From Phoronis australis (Eukaryota > Phoronida > Phoronidae), in assembly GCA_002633005.1 (NCBI GenBank), contig NMRA01000627.1, forward strand, positions 13,468 to 57,347: a stretch of DNA of 43,880 nt. Reading direction: 5' to 3'. The translations under genes and the position numbers were made by a program. The notes under the pieces are model-generated. The model saw only the letters and a list, made by a program, of their open reading frames with translations. It made no database searches and was not told the origin of the DNA. Shown piece by piece: positions 36,201-38,574 of this stretch (its first letter is position 1; every line of letters begins with the position of its first letter).

Positions 36201-37739
36201 ACCACAAATTACAAAGACACCAAACACTGCAGCTTTCCTGTTAATTTCTGACTGTGACCGACAGAGTGTACTATTCCCAAGCAAACATGTCAGACGGTTC
36301 AACAACATTTAGAGGAGAAAATAATTTTTGATGTTAAGAAAACATGAAGTTTGTTCACAGATTCAAGGACACAGCATGTTCTTCAAATACAGCAGGCGGC
36401 ACATAACGTGTCATTCCTAATGTCCTCAAGAGCCCTGTTTTGGAGCCACTGAAGTCTGATATAAGGTCCTATTATGTGAAGTAGAGCAACAGCAATGGCT
36501 TCATAGCAATAAAACAGCGGCTAAAATACATCGTGGACCGATTTTTTTTAAATGTTTGGTTTCTGAAATTGAATTCTTCACAAAAAGTTGAGATCATTTT
36601 TACTCAAAGAAATACTAACAATAAAAATTGGCAATTCCAAATAGATGTGTTAAGTTCAAGTTCTCTATTACCCGTAGACGAATGGTTTTAGTAACACTAA
36701 TAATTGCAGGCGGTCTGATACACGTACCAGATGTGCGCAGGCCGCGCATGTGGGCCCATTGCATTGTTCACCTGGAACCATTTTTATGCTTTATTAATAT
36801 ATAGTTAAGACCACGGTGGCCCAGCGGGCATGTATTGCACTAGGCCACACTGCCTCCTCTAACACTAAGAACTGTGGTAGACAATTGACCTGCAACTGTA
36901 GTGATACCAGATCAAATAGTAACACTATGAACCATGGTAGATAATTGTCCTGCAAGTGTAGTGATGTCAGACCAAAGAGCATGGGAACACATAACTAGAT
37001 TGATACCTGGACGTGTCTCGATTTAGAAATCACTAATGCTTGGAGTTAAAACTAAATTAGAGGTTTTTGTAATGTGAACAAGATAATTGTTATCCTGCCT
37101 AATCTGCTCTAACTCCACTTAATTTAGGTGAAACTAAATGCTATGAGAGTATGACAGTGACTGTCCTTTGAATGACAAGTGATACTGATGCAGCTAAACA
37201 GGCCAATCCCACTATTAGGTACACACTCCCTGGTGAGTTGAGAAGGGATAGATGGAACATATACAAATAGTTAATTATATGCCATAAACAAACCTTTATT
37301 GCAGACACACCATGTCGTTTCACTATTTTCATAACACTGTCCATGTACACAAGGTCTGGTGTTAGCACAGAGACTGCTCTTTTGTTGACACAAATTGCCT
37401 TCAATGCCAGGTGGACACCTACAATGATGAAGGAAGAACAGTCAAATATGCAAGTGACATGCAAACGTAGATTTTCTCAGTTATAATGCCAGCTCAAACT
37501 TGAGCTTTAGAACACATTTTTGCAACAATTTCATTTTGAAAAGCTCAAAGTTCACAGTAAAGTGTGTTTACAAAATTGTAGATTTTACCTATGGCCTCCA
37601 GTTCTTACAAACCATGTTAAATGTCAGGATAATACTTACTGGCACTTGAACTCCGAGCCAAACAATGGTGTACACGTTCCATTGTTTTGACAAGGATTGG
37701 TCTGACAAGCTGTCACATTCTCGACATCACATCTTTTTC
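82..37739 (-). CDS. Multidomain extracellular protein, partial gene (20 exons traced)
   Basis: This entry gives the span of one spliced gene read right to left; the exons are listed separately. I located exons by domain patterns and GT/AG sites and checked the phase at every junction. All 20 join without a frame break (3,303 bp, 1,101 codons, phase 1 at both window ends). Domain order is EGF x4, pentraxin/LamG, Cys linker, HYR, C-type lectin, six-Cys sushi, unassigned module, Thr/Asn-rich linker, GCC2/GCC3 x5. These modules are extracellular, disulphide-rich and often exchanged as phase-1 exons. The set resembles SVEP1/polydom, but SVEP1 has no C-type lectin and a different order. A role in adhesion, matrix or pattern recognition is inferred. 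The signal peptide, first exons and C-terminus lie outside the window. The gene name is unknown. Confidence 0.85.
268..835. other. Intron 19, no feature seen
   Basis: The intron between exons 19 and 20 is AT-rich and unremarkable. I see no repeat, RNA gene or further domain pattern in it. The intron between exons 18 and 19 (1001-1445) below the exon 18 relics is likewise plain. Confidence 0.6.
836..1000 (-). CDS. Exon 19: GCC2/GCC3 repeat 4
   Basis: The exon is 165 bp, phase 1 on both sides, with acceptor TGTTTAG and donor GTAAGT. It encodes ACEPGSYLH, CLPCPIGKYQP, YCLSCGGASY and SACY, with the GCC2/GCC3 Cys spacing. There are two N-x-T sequons. It joins exon 20 as T|TT. Confidence 0.9.
1446..1893 (-). 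repeat. 112-bp tandem array of partial exon 18 copies
   Basis: Units begin at about 1446, 1558, 1670 and 1782 with an exact 112-bp step, and the next step lands in exon 18 itself. Each unit holds the 3' half of the exon (residues resembling CDAGYITPNNGS), the GTAAGT donor and about 30 intron bases. The two units nearest the exon (1670-1893) are almost identical to it; the unit at 1558 is more diverged and the one at 1446 is barely recognisable. No unit has an acceptor that would give the right phase, and an in-frame TAG lies just after the candidate AG, so these look like dead partial exons. Confidence 0.85.
1911..2072 (-). CDS. Exon 18: GCC2/GCC3 repeat 3
   Basis: The exon is 162 bp, phase 1 on both sides, with acceptor TTGACAG and donor GTAAGT. 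It encodes ICPDGTQLE, CSVCPIGTYRT, ECEPCDAGYI, a Gly/Asn/Ser-rich stretch and GDCTV. The frame is closed by the splice junction with exon 19 (A|GA). Its 3' half, the donor and intron bases are repeated as a 112-bp tandem array immediately downstream (1446-1893). Confidence 0.9.
2700..3960 (-). mobile_element. Penelope-like retroelement, decayed RT and GIY-YIG endonuclease
   Basis: Read on the minus strand, 3750-3960 gives VKPGAAMDSPISPAVANLYV, the Penelope-type RT motif. A YVDD catalytic box follows at 3695-3706 in another frame. At 3440-3636 comes a stretch ending YRKPTHTDLYLNLCSNHHLH, the conserved block after the RT. At about 3090-3177 lies VIYVIECPECPAKYVGE plus RLIEH, the GIY-YIG endonuclease with its Cys pair, typical of Penelope-like elements. 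Several frameshifts and stops separate the parts, so it is dead. The 5' half of the RT is missing. The element sits in intron 17, in the host orientation. Confidence 0.85.
3964..4335 (+). mobile_element. Penelope-like fragment, GIY-YIG end, opposite strand
   Basis: On the plus strand 3993-4060 reads DCPAKHVGETARNLYRNQ, the second half of a GIY-YIG endonuclease. It continues through GHITHLYTYSQNN to a tail that matches the tail of the minus-strand copy (compare 4226-4262 with 2840-2875, both encoding a repeated NNHQGPP-like stretch in some frame). It abuts the minus-strand copy at about 3960, so the two lie back to back with their endonuclease ends pointing outward. Penelope-like elements often insert as partial inverted or tandem copies. 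Confidence 0.75.
4336..4779. other. Intronic sequence, no clear feature
   Basis: This lies between the Penelope fragment and the composite repeat. The stretch near 4490 (ggccagtagagggcat) resembles the repeat theme weakly. No gene is supported. Confidence 0.5.
4780..6345. repeat. Composite tandem repeat, unit about 443-460 bp, about three copies
   Basis: The landmark ctaggtggcgcaaact recurs at 5113, 5573 and 6016. Inside each unit, shorter blocks repeat a related theme: gccactag followed by a gc-rich tail, then a phrase like caaatttcatgaaaatcc, then a phrase like ggagatacagcc. The array ends near 6300 with gacagacggacgga and cggcataatg, an end also seen in other family members. Long open frames through it (for example 4548-4991 minus) carry no known domain. 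It is probably a tandemised dispersed repeat family. Confidence 0.8.
6345..6600 (-). mobile_element. tRNA-derived SINE, copy 1
   Basis: On the minus strand the head has a Pol III A box (TGGTCTAGTGTGATAGGTG, 6558-6576) and a B box (GGTTCAAGTTCC, 6522-6533), about 25 bp apart. The body at 6360-6450 (tgtgggcccattgca and cacctggaac) is shared with copies at 20578-20835 and 36700-36862. The tRNA-like head will not be a working tRNA gene because it merges into the SINE body. Confidence 0.82.
6787..6948 (-). CDS. Exon 17: GCC2/GCC3 repeat 2
   Basis: The exon is 162 bp, phase 1 on both sides, with acceptor ATTACAG and donor GTGAGT. It encodes VCSAGYYYS, CKPCPVGYYQS, SCTSCPGEN and a Thr/Ser-rich tail ending VDQC, with the full GCC2/GCC3 Cys spacing. 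Tyr triplets replace the usual single aromatic. It joins exon 16 as G|AG and exon 18 as A|GT. Confidence 0.92.
7483..8953. mobile_element. Non-autonomous DNA transposon with terminal inverted repeats
   Basis: The left end reads taccatattcgccctaac and the right end, read in reverse complement, reads taccgtattcgccctaat. Both continue into an a-a-g-c-(a/g)-c-c-c-type stretch, so about 25 bp are inverted. The 1.47-kb interior has no transposase-like frame; the short open frames inside show no domain. A second, weaker ctataagtgcc / ctataataagtgcc pair lies inside each end. The target-site duplication is unclear. It lies in intron 16. Confidence 0.7.
8954..9662. other. Intronic sequence, no clear feature
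   Basis: This is the downstream part of intron 16. An open frame on the minus strand near 9117-9539 has no domain pattern and no coding character. Nothing else is supported. Confidence 0.5.
9663..9830 (-). CDS. Exon 16: GCC2/GCC3 repeat 1
   Basis: The exon is 168 bp, phase 1 on both sides, with acceptor CTTAAAG and donor GTATGT. It encodes ECAAGTFYN, CQDCDIGSYQN, SCQLC and KDDCY, the ephrin-receptor-like (GCC2/GCC3) pattern C-x-x-G-x-(Y/F)...C-x-x-C-x-x-G-x-Y...C-x-x-C...C. In SVEP1 and SCUBE such repeats follow one another, one per exon. It joins exon 15 as G|TG and exon 17 as G|AG. Confidence 0.88.
10178..10411. repeat. 26-bp VNTR, nine copies
   Basis: The core gacggctggt recurs every 26 bp at 10191, 10217, 10243, 10269, 10295, 10321, 10347, 10373 and 10399. 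The unit is accatgagtgtgcagacgg followed by ctggtca. The copies are almost identical; the first lacks two bases and another has one change (ctatgag). It lies in intron 15. Such homogeneity suggests recent expansion and likely length polymorphism. Confidence 0.95.
10412..12258. other. Intron 15 remainder; one short tandem duplication
   Basis: The only structure seen is a duplication of about 75 bp at 11975-12095: gagatagtgataaaactg and catacaactgtatg occur twice. No gene or element is supported in the rest. Confidence 0.6.
12259..12355 (-). CDS. Exon 15: linker end and start of first GCC2/GCC3 repeat
   Basis: The exon is 97 bp, phase 0 in and phase 1 out, with acceptor TTTCTCAG and donor GTAAGT. 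It encodes GLSVINTTQL, an acidic stretch ETVVESEAD, then CPNGTVYETDAC, which reads as the opening Cys pair before the GCC2/GCC3 repeat on exon 16. It is the only phase-0 entry in the gene, marking the change from the linker to the repeat region. Confidence 0.82.
12782..12875 (-). CDS. Exon 14: Thr/Asn-rich linker
   Basis: The exon is 94 bp, phase 2 in and phase 0 out, with acceptor ATTTCAG and donor GTAAGA. It encodes about 31 residues, TTLNSTDNETMATQ through LRDL, with no Cys. Several N-x-S/T sequons suggest glycosylation. It looks like a flexible or helical spacer. No domain is recognised. It is identified by its position and by frame agreement with exons 13 and 15. Confidence 0.72.
12876..14421. 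other. Intron 13, no feature seen
   Basis: AT-rich sequence of 1.5 kb. The short open frames have no domain pattern. A small direct repeat tagtgacacc occurs twice at 13128-13147. Intron 14 (12356-12781) is also plain. Confidence 0.55.
14422..14674 (-). CDS. Exon 13: unassigned Cys-bearing module
   Basis: The exon is 253 bp, phase 1 in and phase 2 out, with acceptor CTGTAG and donor GTAAGT. It encodes a very basic start (RRLRQRYRLRSRY), then alternating hydrophobic strands VFILQCSFTLEI and IRVVLRC with four Cys (LQC, GLC, SNC, LRC), and an acidic end VTIELDD. The alternation suggests a beta-sandwich. I do not recognise the family. It always sits between the sushi domain and the linker to the GCC2/GCC3 repeats. 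Both junctions are in frame, so it belongs to the gene. Confidence 0.8.
14981..15055 (-). pseudogene. Decayed copy of the 3' half of the sushi exon
   Basis: The minus strand reads GLWHGRKDRFRAPSCG followed by HKYS, nearly the same as the end of exon 12 (GLWNGRRGRFRAPSCG). At the position of the real donor CGTAAGTATT this copy has CATAAGTATT, so the GT is lost. The bases past the donor also match, so the copied segment runs from mid-exon into the intron. The 5' half of the domain is missing. I infer a non-functional relic of a partial tandem duplication with an offset of about 147 bp. Confidence 0.75.
15138..15332 (-). CDS. Exon 12: sushi (CCP) domain, six-Cys type
   Basis: The exon is 195 bp, phase 1 on both sides, one domain per exon. 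The acceptor is ATTTCAG and the donor GTAAGT. It encodes ENCVMPRAPRHGKLKC, GRKCRVVCNAGY, YMTC, GLWNG and APSCG, the CCP pattern with an extra Cys pair. Six-Cys CCPs are typical of selectins, where they also follow a C-type lectin domain (with an EGF between). The domain is unusually basic (many Arg and Lys). A decayed copy of its 3' half lies about 147 bp downstream. Confidence 0.9.
15700..16875. repeat. Decayed copies of the dispersed composite repeat family
   Basis: Phrases of the family seen at 4780-6345 recur in worn form: caacaggg followed by gtgccatggta or gtgccacggta (16202, 16360, 16710), agtcaaattcg, gccaaattttatcatcatcc, and an end with gacagacacaaag and ttttttatgcac near 16840-16875. 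The stretch lies in intron 11 and is not coding. Confidence 0.6.
17047..17339. mobile_element. Fold-back element (near-perfect palindrome)
   Basis: The left arm (17047-17164) and right arm (17222-17339) are inverted copies: both read, in their own direction, gtatataaaatgttcact, then acttagagacgtgg, then ggcagacgttt, ctggtccgccaggtc, aatgagggatt and gttaagaatgc. A spacer of about 57 bp separates them. The direct repeat acatcattgga (11 bp) occurs at 17035-17045 and 17377-17387 and may be a target-site duplication. The two strands therefore encode nearly the same 77-residue frame, an artefact of the palindrome. Confidence 0.85.
17690..18825. repeat. Minisatellite array, 29-bp unit, about 1.1 kb
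   Basis: The plus-strand unit is tttggtgagtatttacta followed by ctatttacatc, repeated about 30 times with small length changes. At the left side (17756-18110) and again at the right edge (18800), longer units of about 60 bp include agtccaaactcctgattgtt. The array ends about 80 bp from the donor of exon 11. Each unit carries GGTGAGT, a match to a 5' splice site, but on the strand opposite to the gene. Confidence 0.92.
18907..19025 (-). CDS. Exon 11: C-type lectin-like domain, end
   Basis: The exon is 119 bp, phase 2 in and phase 1 out, with acceptor ATTAAAG and donor GTCAGT, both somewhat weak. It encodes SKDCVAVEPSSG, TAVDCKEK and RFLCQR, the C3, C4 and C2 cysteines that close a CTLD. The usual W-N-D calcium-site motif before the DC is absent (N-I-T-A-V-D instead), so calcium-dependent sugar binding is unlikely. 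The downstream intron begins with a 1.1-kb minisatellite only about 80 bp past the donor. Confidence 0.82.
19631..19877. mobile_element. MITE-like element with imperfect terminal inverted repeats
   Basis: The left end ggggatggttccaagaaaac mirrors the right end, which in reverse complement reads ggggccctttccaagaaacc. Inside, gacaaatcttaaa and gacaaatcttagac repeat, along with several cttaag and tgacttaagctttt phrases. It is about 247 bp with no coding capacity. It lies in intron 10. Confidence 0.6.
20008..20257 (-). CDS. Exon 10: C-type lectin-like domain, first part
   Basis: The exon is 250 bp, phase 1 in and phase 2 out, with acceptor TTTCAG and donor GTAAGT. It begins GCSGYTISNVCYTLS, the extra N-terminal Cys pair of a long-form CTLD, then KALNTCSRLFGILANP, the C1 helix region. 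The WIGL core strand is replaced by MGLVMLGPSD. No E-P-N or Q-P-D calcium/sugar motif is present. The exon ends in FDSNVG and is completed by exon 11. The plus strand is open across much of this exon, but that is a shadow. Confidence 0.85.
20578..20835 (-). mobile_element. tRNA-derived SINE, copy 2 (degenerate)
   Basis: The body (ggccattgcactgat, ggaaccatttttatg) and the tRNA-like head (tatactcgaacccacaa, cccactaggacacac) correspond to the copy at 6345-6600 with many changes. The B box is still visible in reverse complement as GGTTCGAGTATA. It has the same orientation as copy 1 and as the host gene. It ends only about 20 bp before exon 9. Confidence 0.7.
20853..20957 (-). CDS. Exon 9: HYR domain, second half
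   Basis: The exon is 105 bp, phase 1 on both sides, with acceptor ATTTCAG and donor GTAAGT. It encodes the HYR closing pattern Y-S-I-K-Y-V-A-Q-D-A-F-L-N-T-A-R-C with the second HYR Cys, which fits the family consensus Y-x-A-x-D-x-x-G-N-x-A-x-C, though Leu replaces the usual Gly before Asn. G|GA joins it to exon 8 and T|CT to the lectin exon. Confidence 0.88.
20958..22001. other. Intron 8, short tandem motif only
   Basis: Between 21555 and 21700 the phrase aactggctgcc recurs three times about 50-60 bp apart, each followed by c-a-c and then ctcaaggga and gtcaaa. This is a small degenerate tandem repeat. No gene is seen. Confidence 0.6.
22002..22139 (-). CDS. Exon 8: HYR domain, first half
   Basis: The exon is 138 bp, phase 1 on both sides, with acceptor TTCCCCAG and donor GTAAAG. 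It starts with the HYR signature D-T-T-P-P-K-V-x-Y-C-P-S-D-I and continues through SVHQWDEPQF to RNRIP. HYR (hyalin repeat) modules have an immunoglobulin-like fold, are extracellular and occur in hyalin, SVEP1 and many invertebrate adhesion proteins. The second half of the domain is on exon 9. Confidence 0.9.
22140..23726. other. Part of intron 7, no feature seen
   Basis: 1.6 kb of AT-rich intron with no domain pattern, tandem array or inverted repeat that I can support. Confidence 0.55.
23727..24550. mobile_element. Large fold-back element with nested inverted repeats
   Basis: The outer arms mirror each other: agtttgaataaagacaac and acttttctaaaatgtagcg on the left, cgttacattttagaaaagt and gttgtctttattcag on the right. 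Middle arms pair cctgtgcattgagtgaggg with cctcactcaatgcacagg, gcagtttcaagcaatagcg with cgctatcgcttgaaactgc, and ctacaagcagcattgtttt with aaaacaatgctgcttctag. An inner hairpin pairs tacactacatgggatttt with aaaatcccatgtagtgta. The right arm is longer by an unpaired stretch (about 24335-24500). No coding frame is recognised. Confidence 0.82.
24560..24895 (+). mobile_element. Possible 3' end of a non-LTR retroelement
   Basis: The sequence ends in a simple tail aataaataaacaaataaa preceded by a stretch (gagggccttcttgaaaatcag, gaagaggtcaccctc) that looks like the 3' untranslated ends of CR1/L2-type LINEs in marine animals. There is no coding remnant, so this is a weak call. Confidence 0.35.
25591..25889 (-). 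CDS. Exon 7: end of pentraxin domain and Cys linker
   Basis: The exon is 299 bp, phase 2 in and phase 1 out, with acceptor TTTGCAG and donor GTAAAG. The first half gives SFQGILGNANVWNKIL, the F-x-G-x-I-x-x-x-x-V-W-x-x-x-L pattern that closes pentraxin and LamG-3 domains. The second half is a linker of about 45 residues with three Cys (SSGCVQT, SVCANP, PACNR) that I do not recognise. The last base G joins AC of exon 8, giving the Asp that opens the HYR domain (DTTPP). Confidence 0.85.
25890..28565. other. Part of intron 6, no clear feature
   Basis: About 2.7 kb between exon 7 and the duplicated block. Open frames on both strands are short and lack domain patterns. I see no convincing repeat. 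Confidence 0.5.
29548..29796 (-). CDS. Exon 6, copy A: middle of pentraxin domain
   Basis: This is the direct-repeat copy of the exon at 32196-32444, 249 bp, phase 2 to 2, with donor GTATGT. It has Ile and Asp where copy B has Val and Gly; the third difference is silent. It is the copy nearest exon 7, to which its Trp split codon TG|G joins. If the duplication is an assembly error, this or copy B is the true downstream neighbour of exon 7. Confidence 0.75.
30156..30321 (-). CDS. Exon 5, copy A: N-terminal half of pentraxin domain
   Basis: This is the direct-repeat copy of the exon at 32802-32967, 166 bp, phase 1 to 2, with acceptor TTTTCAG and donor GTGAGT. The first pentraxin Cys (SFACRF) is kept. 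Of three base differences from copy B, two are silent. It joins the copy A EGF exon as G|GT and copy A exon 6 as GA|C, so the copy A set is a complete, in-frame alternative to copy B. Confidence 0.7.
30725..30848. repeat. 31-bp minisatellite, four copies
   Basis: The unit starts catgcaccagaaca and recurs at 30725, 30756, 30787 and 30818. The same array in the other duplicate has six units. It lies in the intron between exons 4 and 5. Confidence 0.92.
30983..31135 (-). CDS. Exon 4, copy A: EGF 3/4 exon of the second duplicate
   Basis: This is the direct-repeat copy of the EGF exon at 33697-33849, with the same length, phases and splice sites and one base different (Ala in GHAGPNC). The frame is intact, so it is not a pseudoexon by decay. 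It starts in phase 1, whereas the exon preceding it in a serial transcript (copy B exon 6) ends in phase 2. Serial splicing would therefore shift the frame. It is either allelic sequence joined by assembly or an alternative copy reached from exon 3. Confidence 0.7.
32196..32444 (-). CDS. Exon 6, copy B: middle of pentraxin domain
   Basis: The exon is 249 bp, phase 2 in and phase 2 out, with acceptor TTTTCAG and donor GTATGT. It encodes the central pentraxin/LamG sheet, with NDGLWHVITFTWD followed by a strand of the LYVEG type, and ends at TTLPQ plus the first two bases of a Trp codon completed by exon 7. The conserved pentraxin motif around the second Cys (W-H-x-x-C-x-x-W) has Thr where Cys is expected. 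It differs from copy A at three bases, giving Val for Ile and Gly for Asp. Confidence 0.85.
32802..32967 (-). CDS. Exon 5, copy B: N-terminal half of pentraxin domain
   Basis: The exon is 166 bp, phase 1 in and phase 2 out, with acceptor TTTTCAG and donor GTGAGT. It encodes the beta-rich start of a pentraxin/LamG-like domain, from VDTDFTLIFSS to NLMYS. The segment ISLSFACRF matches the strand that carries the first conserved pentraxin Cys. It joins exon 4 as G|GT and exon 6 as GA|C. It differs from copy A at three bases, one of which changes Val to Leu. On the plus strand the same stretch is also open, but that frame has no family pattern. Confidence 0.8.
33379..33564. repeat. 31-bp minisatellite, six copies
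   Basis: Units begin at 33379, 33410, 33441, 33472, 33503 and 33534. This is the counterpart of the four-unit array at 30725-30848. The reading frame open across it (His, Gln, Asn and Thr repeats) is an artefact of the repeat. Confidence 0.92.
33697..33849 (-). CDS. Exon 4, copy B: end of EGF 3 and EGF 4
   Basis: The exon is 153 bp, phase 1 on both sides, with acceptor AACAG and donor GTAAAT. It encodes GYEGQLC, closing EGF 3, and EGF 4 from IKHCTGSPC to CFCKSGHVGPNC. The glycine split codon G|GA joins exon 3. This is the copy nearer exon 3 in the 2.7-kb duplication. It differs from copy A at a single base, which gives Val where copy A has Ala. The reading frame and both splice sites are intact. 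Confidence 0.85.
34200..35580. repeat. Decayed composite repeat family member
   Basis: Worn phrases of the family at 4780-6345: ccaaatttcatgaaaatct (34675), agtagaggg and cactgcagtgatc (34850), ggccagtaggtggcgtatgc (34985), ccaatttt with cataatgatcc (35270), and an end cagacggggatgatagcataatg at 35568. It lies in intron 3. No coding sequence is seen. Confidence 0.65.
35611..35872. repeat. 29-bp minisatellite, nine copies
   Basis: The phrase catgcaag starts units at 35611, 35640, 35669, 35698, 35727, 35756, 35785, 35815 and 35844; one unit has an extra base. The unit alternates c and g in CA/CG steps: catgcaagcacrc, then rtacatggtgcacac. Open frames of 80-195 residues run through it in five frames on both strands; all are products of the repeat. 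It begins about 75 bp past the donor of exon 3. Confidence 0.95.
35947..36063 (-). CDS. Exon 3: end of EGF 2 and most of EGF 3
   Basis: The exon is 117 bp, phase 1 on both sides, with donor GTATGA. It encodes YTGTNC (end of EGF 2) and then EGF 3 from IDFCEKC to YFKCKCPE. Two acceptors nine bases apart, TTACAG and ATACAG, both keep the frame. I chose the upstream one because it restores the usual eight residues between the fifth and sixth Cys of EGF 2 (CNKDYTGTNC). A 29-bp minisatellite begins about 75 bp past the donor. Confidence 0.85.
36064..36699. other. Part of intron 2, no feature seen
   Basis: AT-rich sequence of about 0.6 kb between exon 3 and the third SINE. Nothing is supported. Confidence 0.5.
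36700..36862 (-). mobile_element. tRNA-derived SINE, copy 3 (head deleted)
   Basis: The body (gtctgatacacgtacc, catgtgggcccattgcat, acctggaaccatttttatg) is close to copy 1. The head keeps cactaggccacactgcctcc but has lost the B-box part, so the tRNA-like region is shortened by about 60 bp. Orientation is the same as the other two copies. It is followed by a tandem doubling of about 62 bp (36860-36980: taacactaagaactgtggtag and taacactatgaaccatggtag). Confidence 0.72.
37294..37418 (-). CDS. Exon 2: end of EGF 1 and most of EGF 2
   Basis: The exon is 125 bp, phase 2 in and phase 1 out. The acceptor is TTGTAG and the donor is GTTTGT, which is weaker than its neighbours. It encodes CPPGIEGNLC, the last two Cys of EGF 1, and then EGF 2 from SSLCANTRPC to TWCVCNK. 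EGF 2 is finished by the Y-T-G-T-N-C at the start of exon 3. Splitting EGF units across exons rather than one unit per exon is seen through this part of the gene and fixes the exon order. Confidence 0.85.
37640..37739 (-). CDS. Exon 1: EGF repeat 1, first part
   Basis: The acceptor is CACAG just above 37739 and the donor is GTAAGT at 37634-37639. The exon is 100 bp, phase 1 in and phase 2 out. It encodes residues from KRCDVE to FKCQ, with the EGF pattern C-x4-C-x5-C and an NNGTC turn. The sixth Cys of the preceding EGF (K-R-C) lies at its start, so at least one more EGF exists upstream. The split codon CA|G joins exon 2 to give FKCQ-CPPG, completing six Cys. It lacks the D-x-D-E-C calcium signature, so it is probably not a calcium-binding EGF. 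This is the first exon of the gene that I can see; the stretch above it holds a LINE. Confidence 0.85.
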
Positions 37740-37946
37740 CTGTGCGCAAGAGATACAACATTTGAGAAACATTAATTTGCTAAATCATTGATCACTGCAT
37801 CAAGTTTGTATCAAAGATTATCCAGAGAAATAGCCACAGTTCTTTCAAAACCATTTAAAGACGTGAAGTCCAAGAATAAACTGTATGTCTAACTTGGGCA
37901 CACAAATGTACTGACAAAACTTTGGCAATGTTTCGATGACAATATG

Positions 37947-38178
37947 AGGGGTGCTGATGATGATAAGATGAGGGGTGCTGATGATGATAATATATGGGAT
38001 GCTGATGATGATAACATACAGAGTGCTGACGATAATATAAGGGGTGCTGAGAATGATAATAAACGGAGTGTTGATGATGATAACATAAGGGGTGCTGATG
38101 ATGATAATATAAGGGTTGCTGATGATAATATAATGGGTGCTGATAATGATTATATAAGGAGTGCTAATGATGCCCACA
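37947..38178. repeat. GAT-rich minisatellite, about 24-bp unit, ten copies
   Basis: The unit is ggggtgctgatgatgataat followed by a-t-a-a, with units of 21 to 24 bp and point changes. Because most units are multiples of three, both strands are open (Asp/Ala-rich on plus, Ile/Ser-rich on minus), but these frames show no protein family. It lies upstream of exon 1 of the visible gene. Confidence 0.9.
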
Positions 38179-38179
38179 A

Positions 38180-38444
38180 ATGACGCCAAATATGTCAAAT
38201 CCATCCAAAAACAAGAATATGGCATCGCTTCAATAGAAAGCGATTAACCAAATTTCATAAAAATCTGTCAAGCAGCTTCGTTTGTTGTCAAGGGTGTGAG
38301 ATATGGTGAAATTTCTACATATGAAGACAACAGTGTTTTTGGCAGCAAATGAATTTAGTGATTTACATAGTACTAACTGCAACAGCGGACGCCGGATGAA
38401 CAGACAGACAGACAGAGATAACGGCATAATGTGCCTGGCCACAA

Positions 38445-38445
<1 letters not shown>
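38180..38445 (+). repeat. Member of dispersed composite repeat family
   Basis: Contains atgtcaaatccatccaaaaa, accaaatttcataaaaatct, gtgtgagatatgg and the typical end gaacagacagacagac, cggcataatg. It is the same family as at 4780-6345 and 34200-35580, adjoining the GAT array. Confidence 0.6.
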
Positions 38446-38508
<63 letters not shown>

Positions 38509-38512
38509 ATTC
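38446..38512. repeat. (CA)n(TA)n microsatellite
   Basis: A simple run acacacacatata followed by about 50 bases of alternating ta with two tacatatacat interruptions. It lies at the 3' side of the LINE (minus strand) and could serve as its tail or be where it inserted. Confidence 0.9.
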
Positions 38513-38574
38513 AATAACTAGGCCTCCGGCCCTTGTTACAATCAAATCATCATCAAATACAATAAAGGTAAGTG

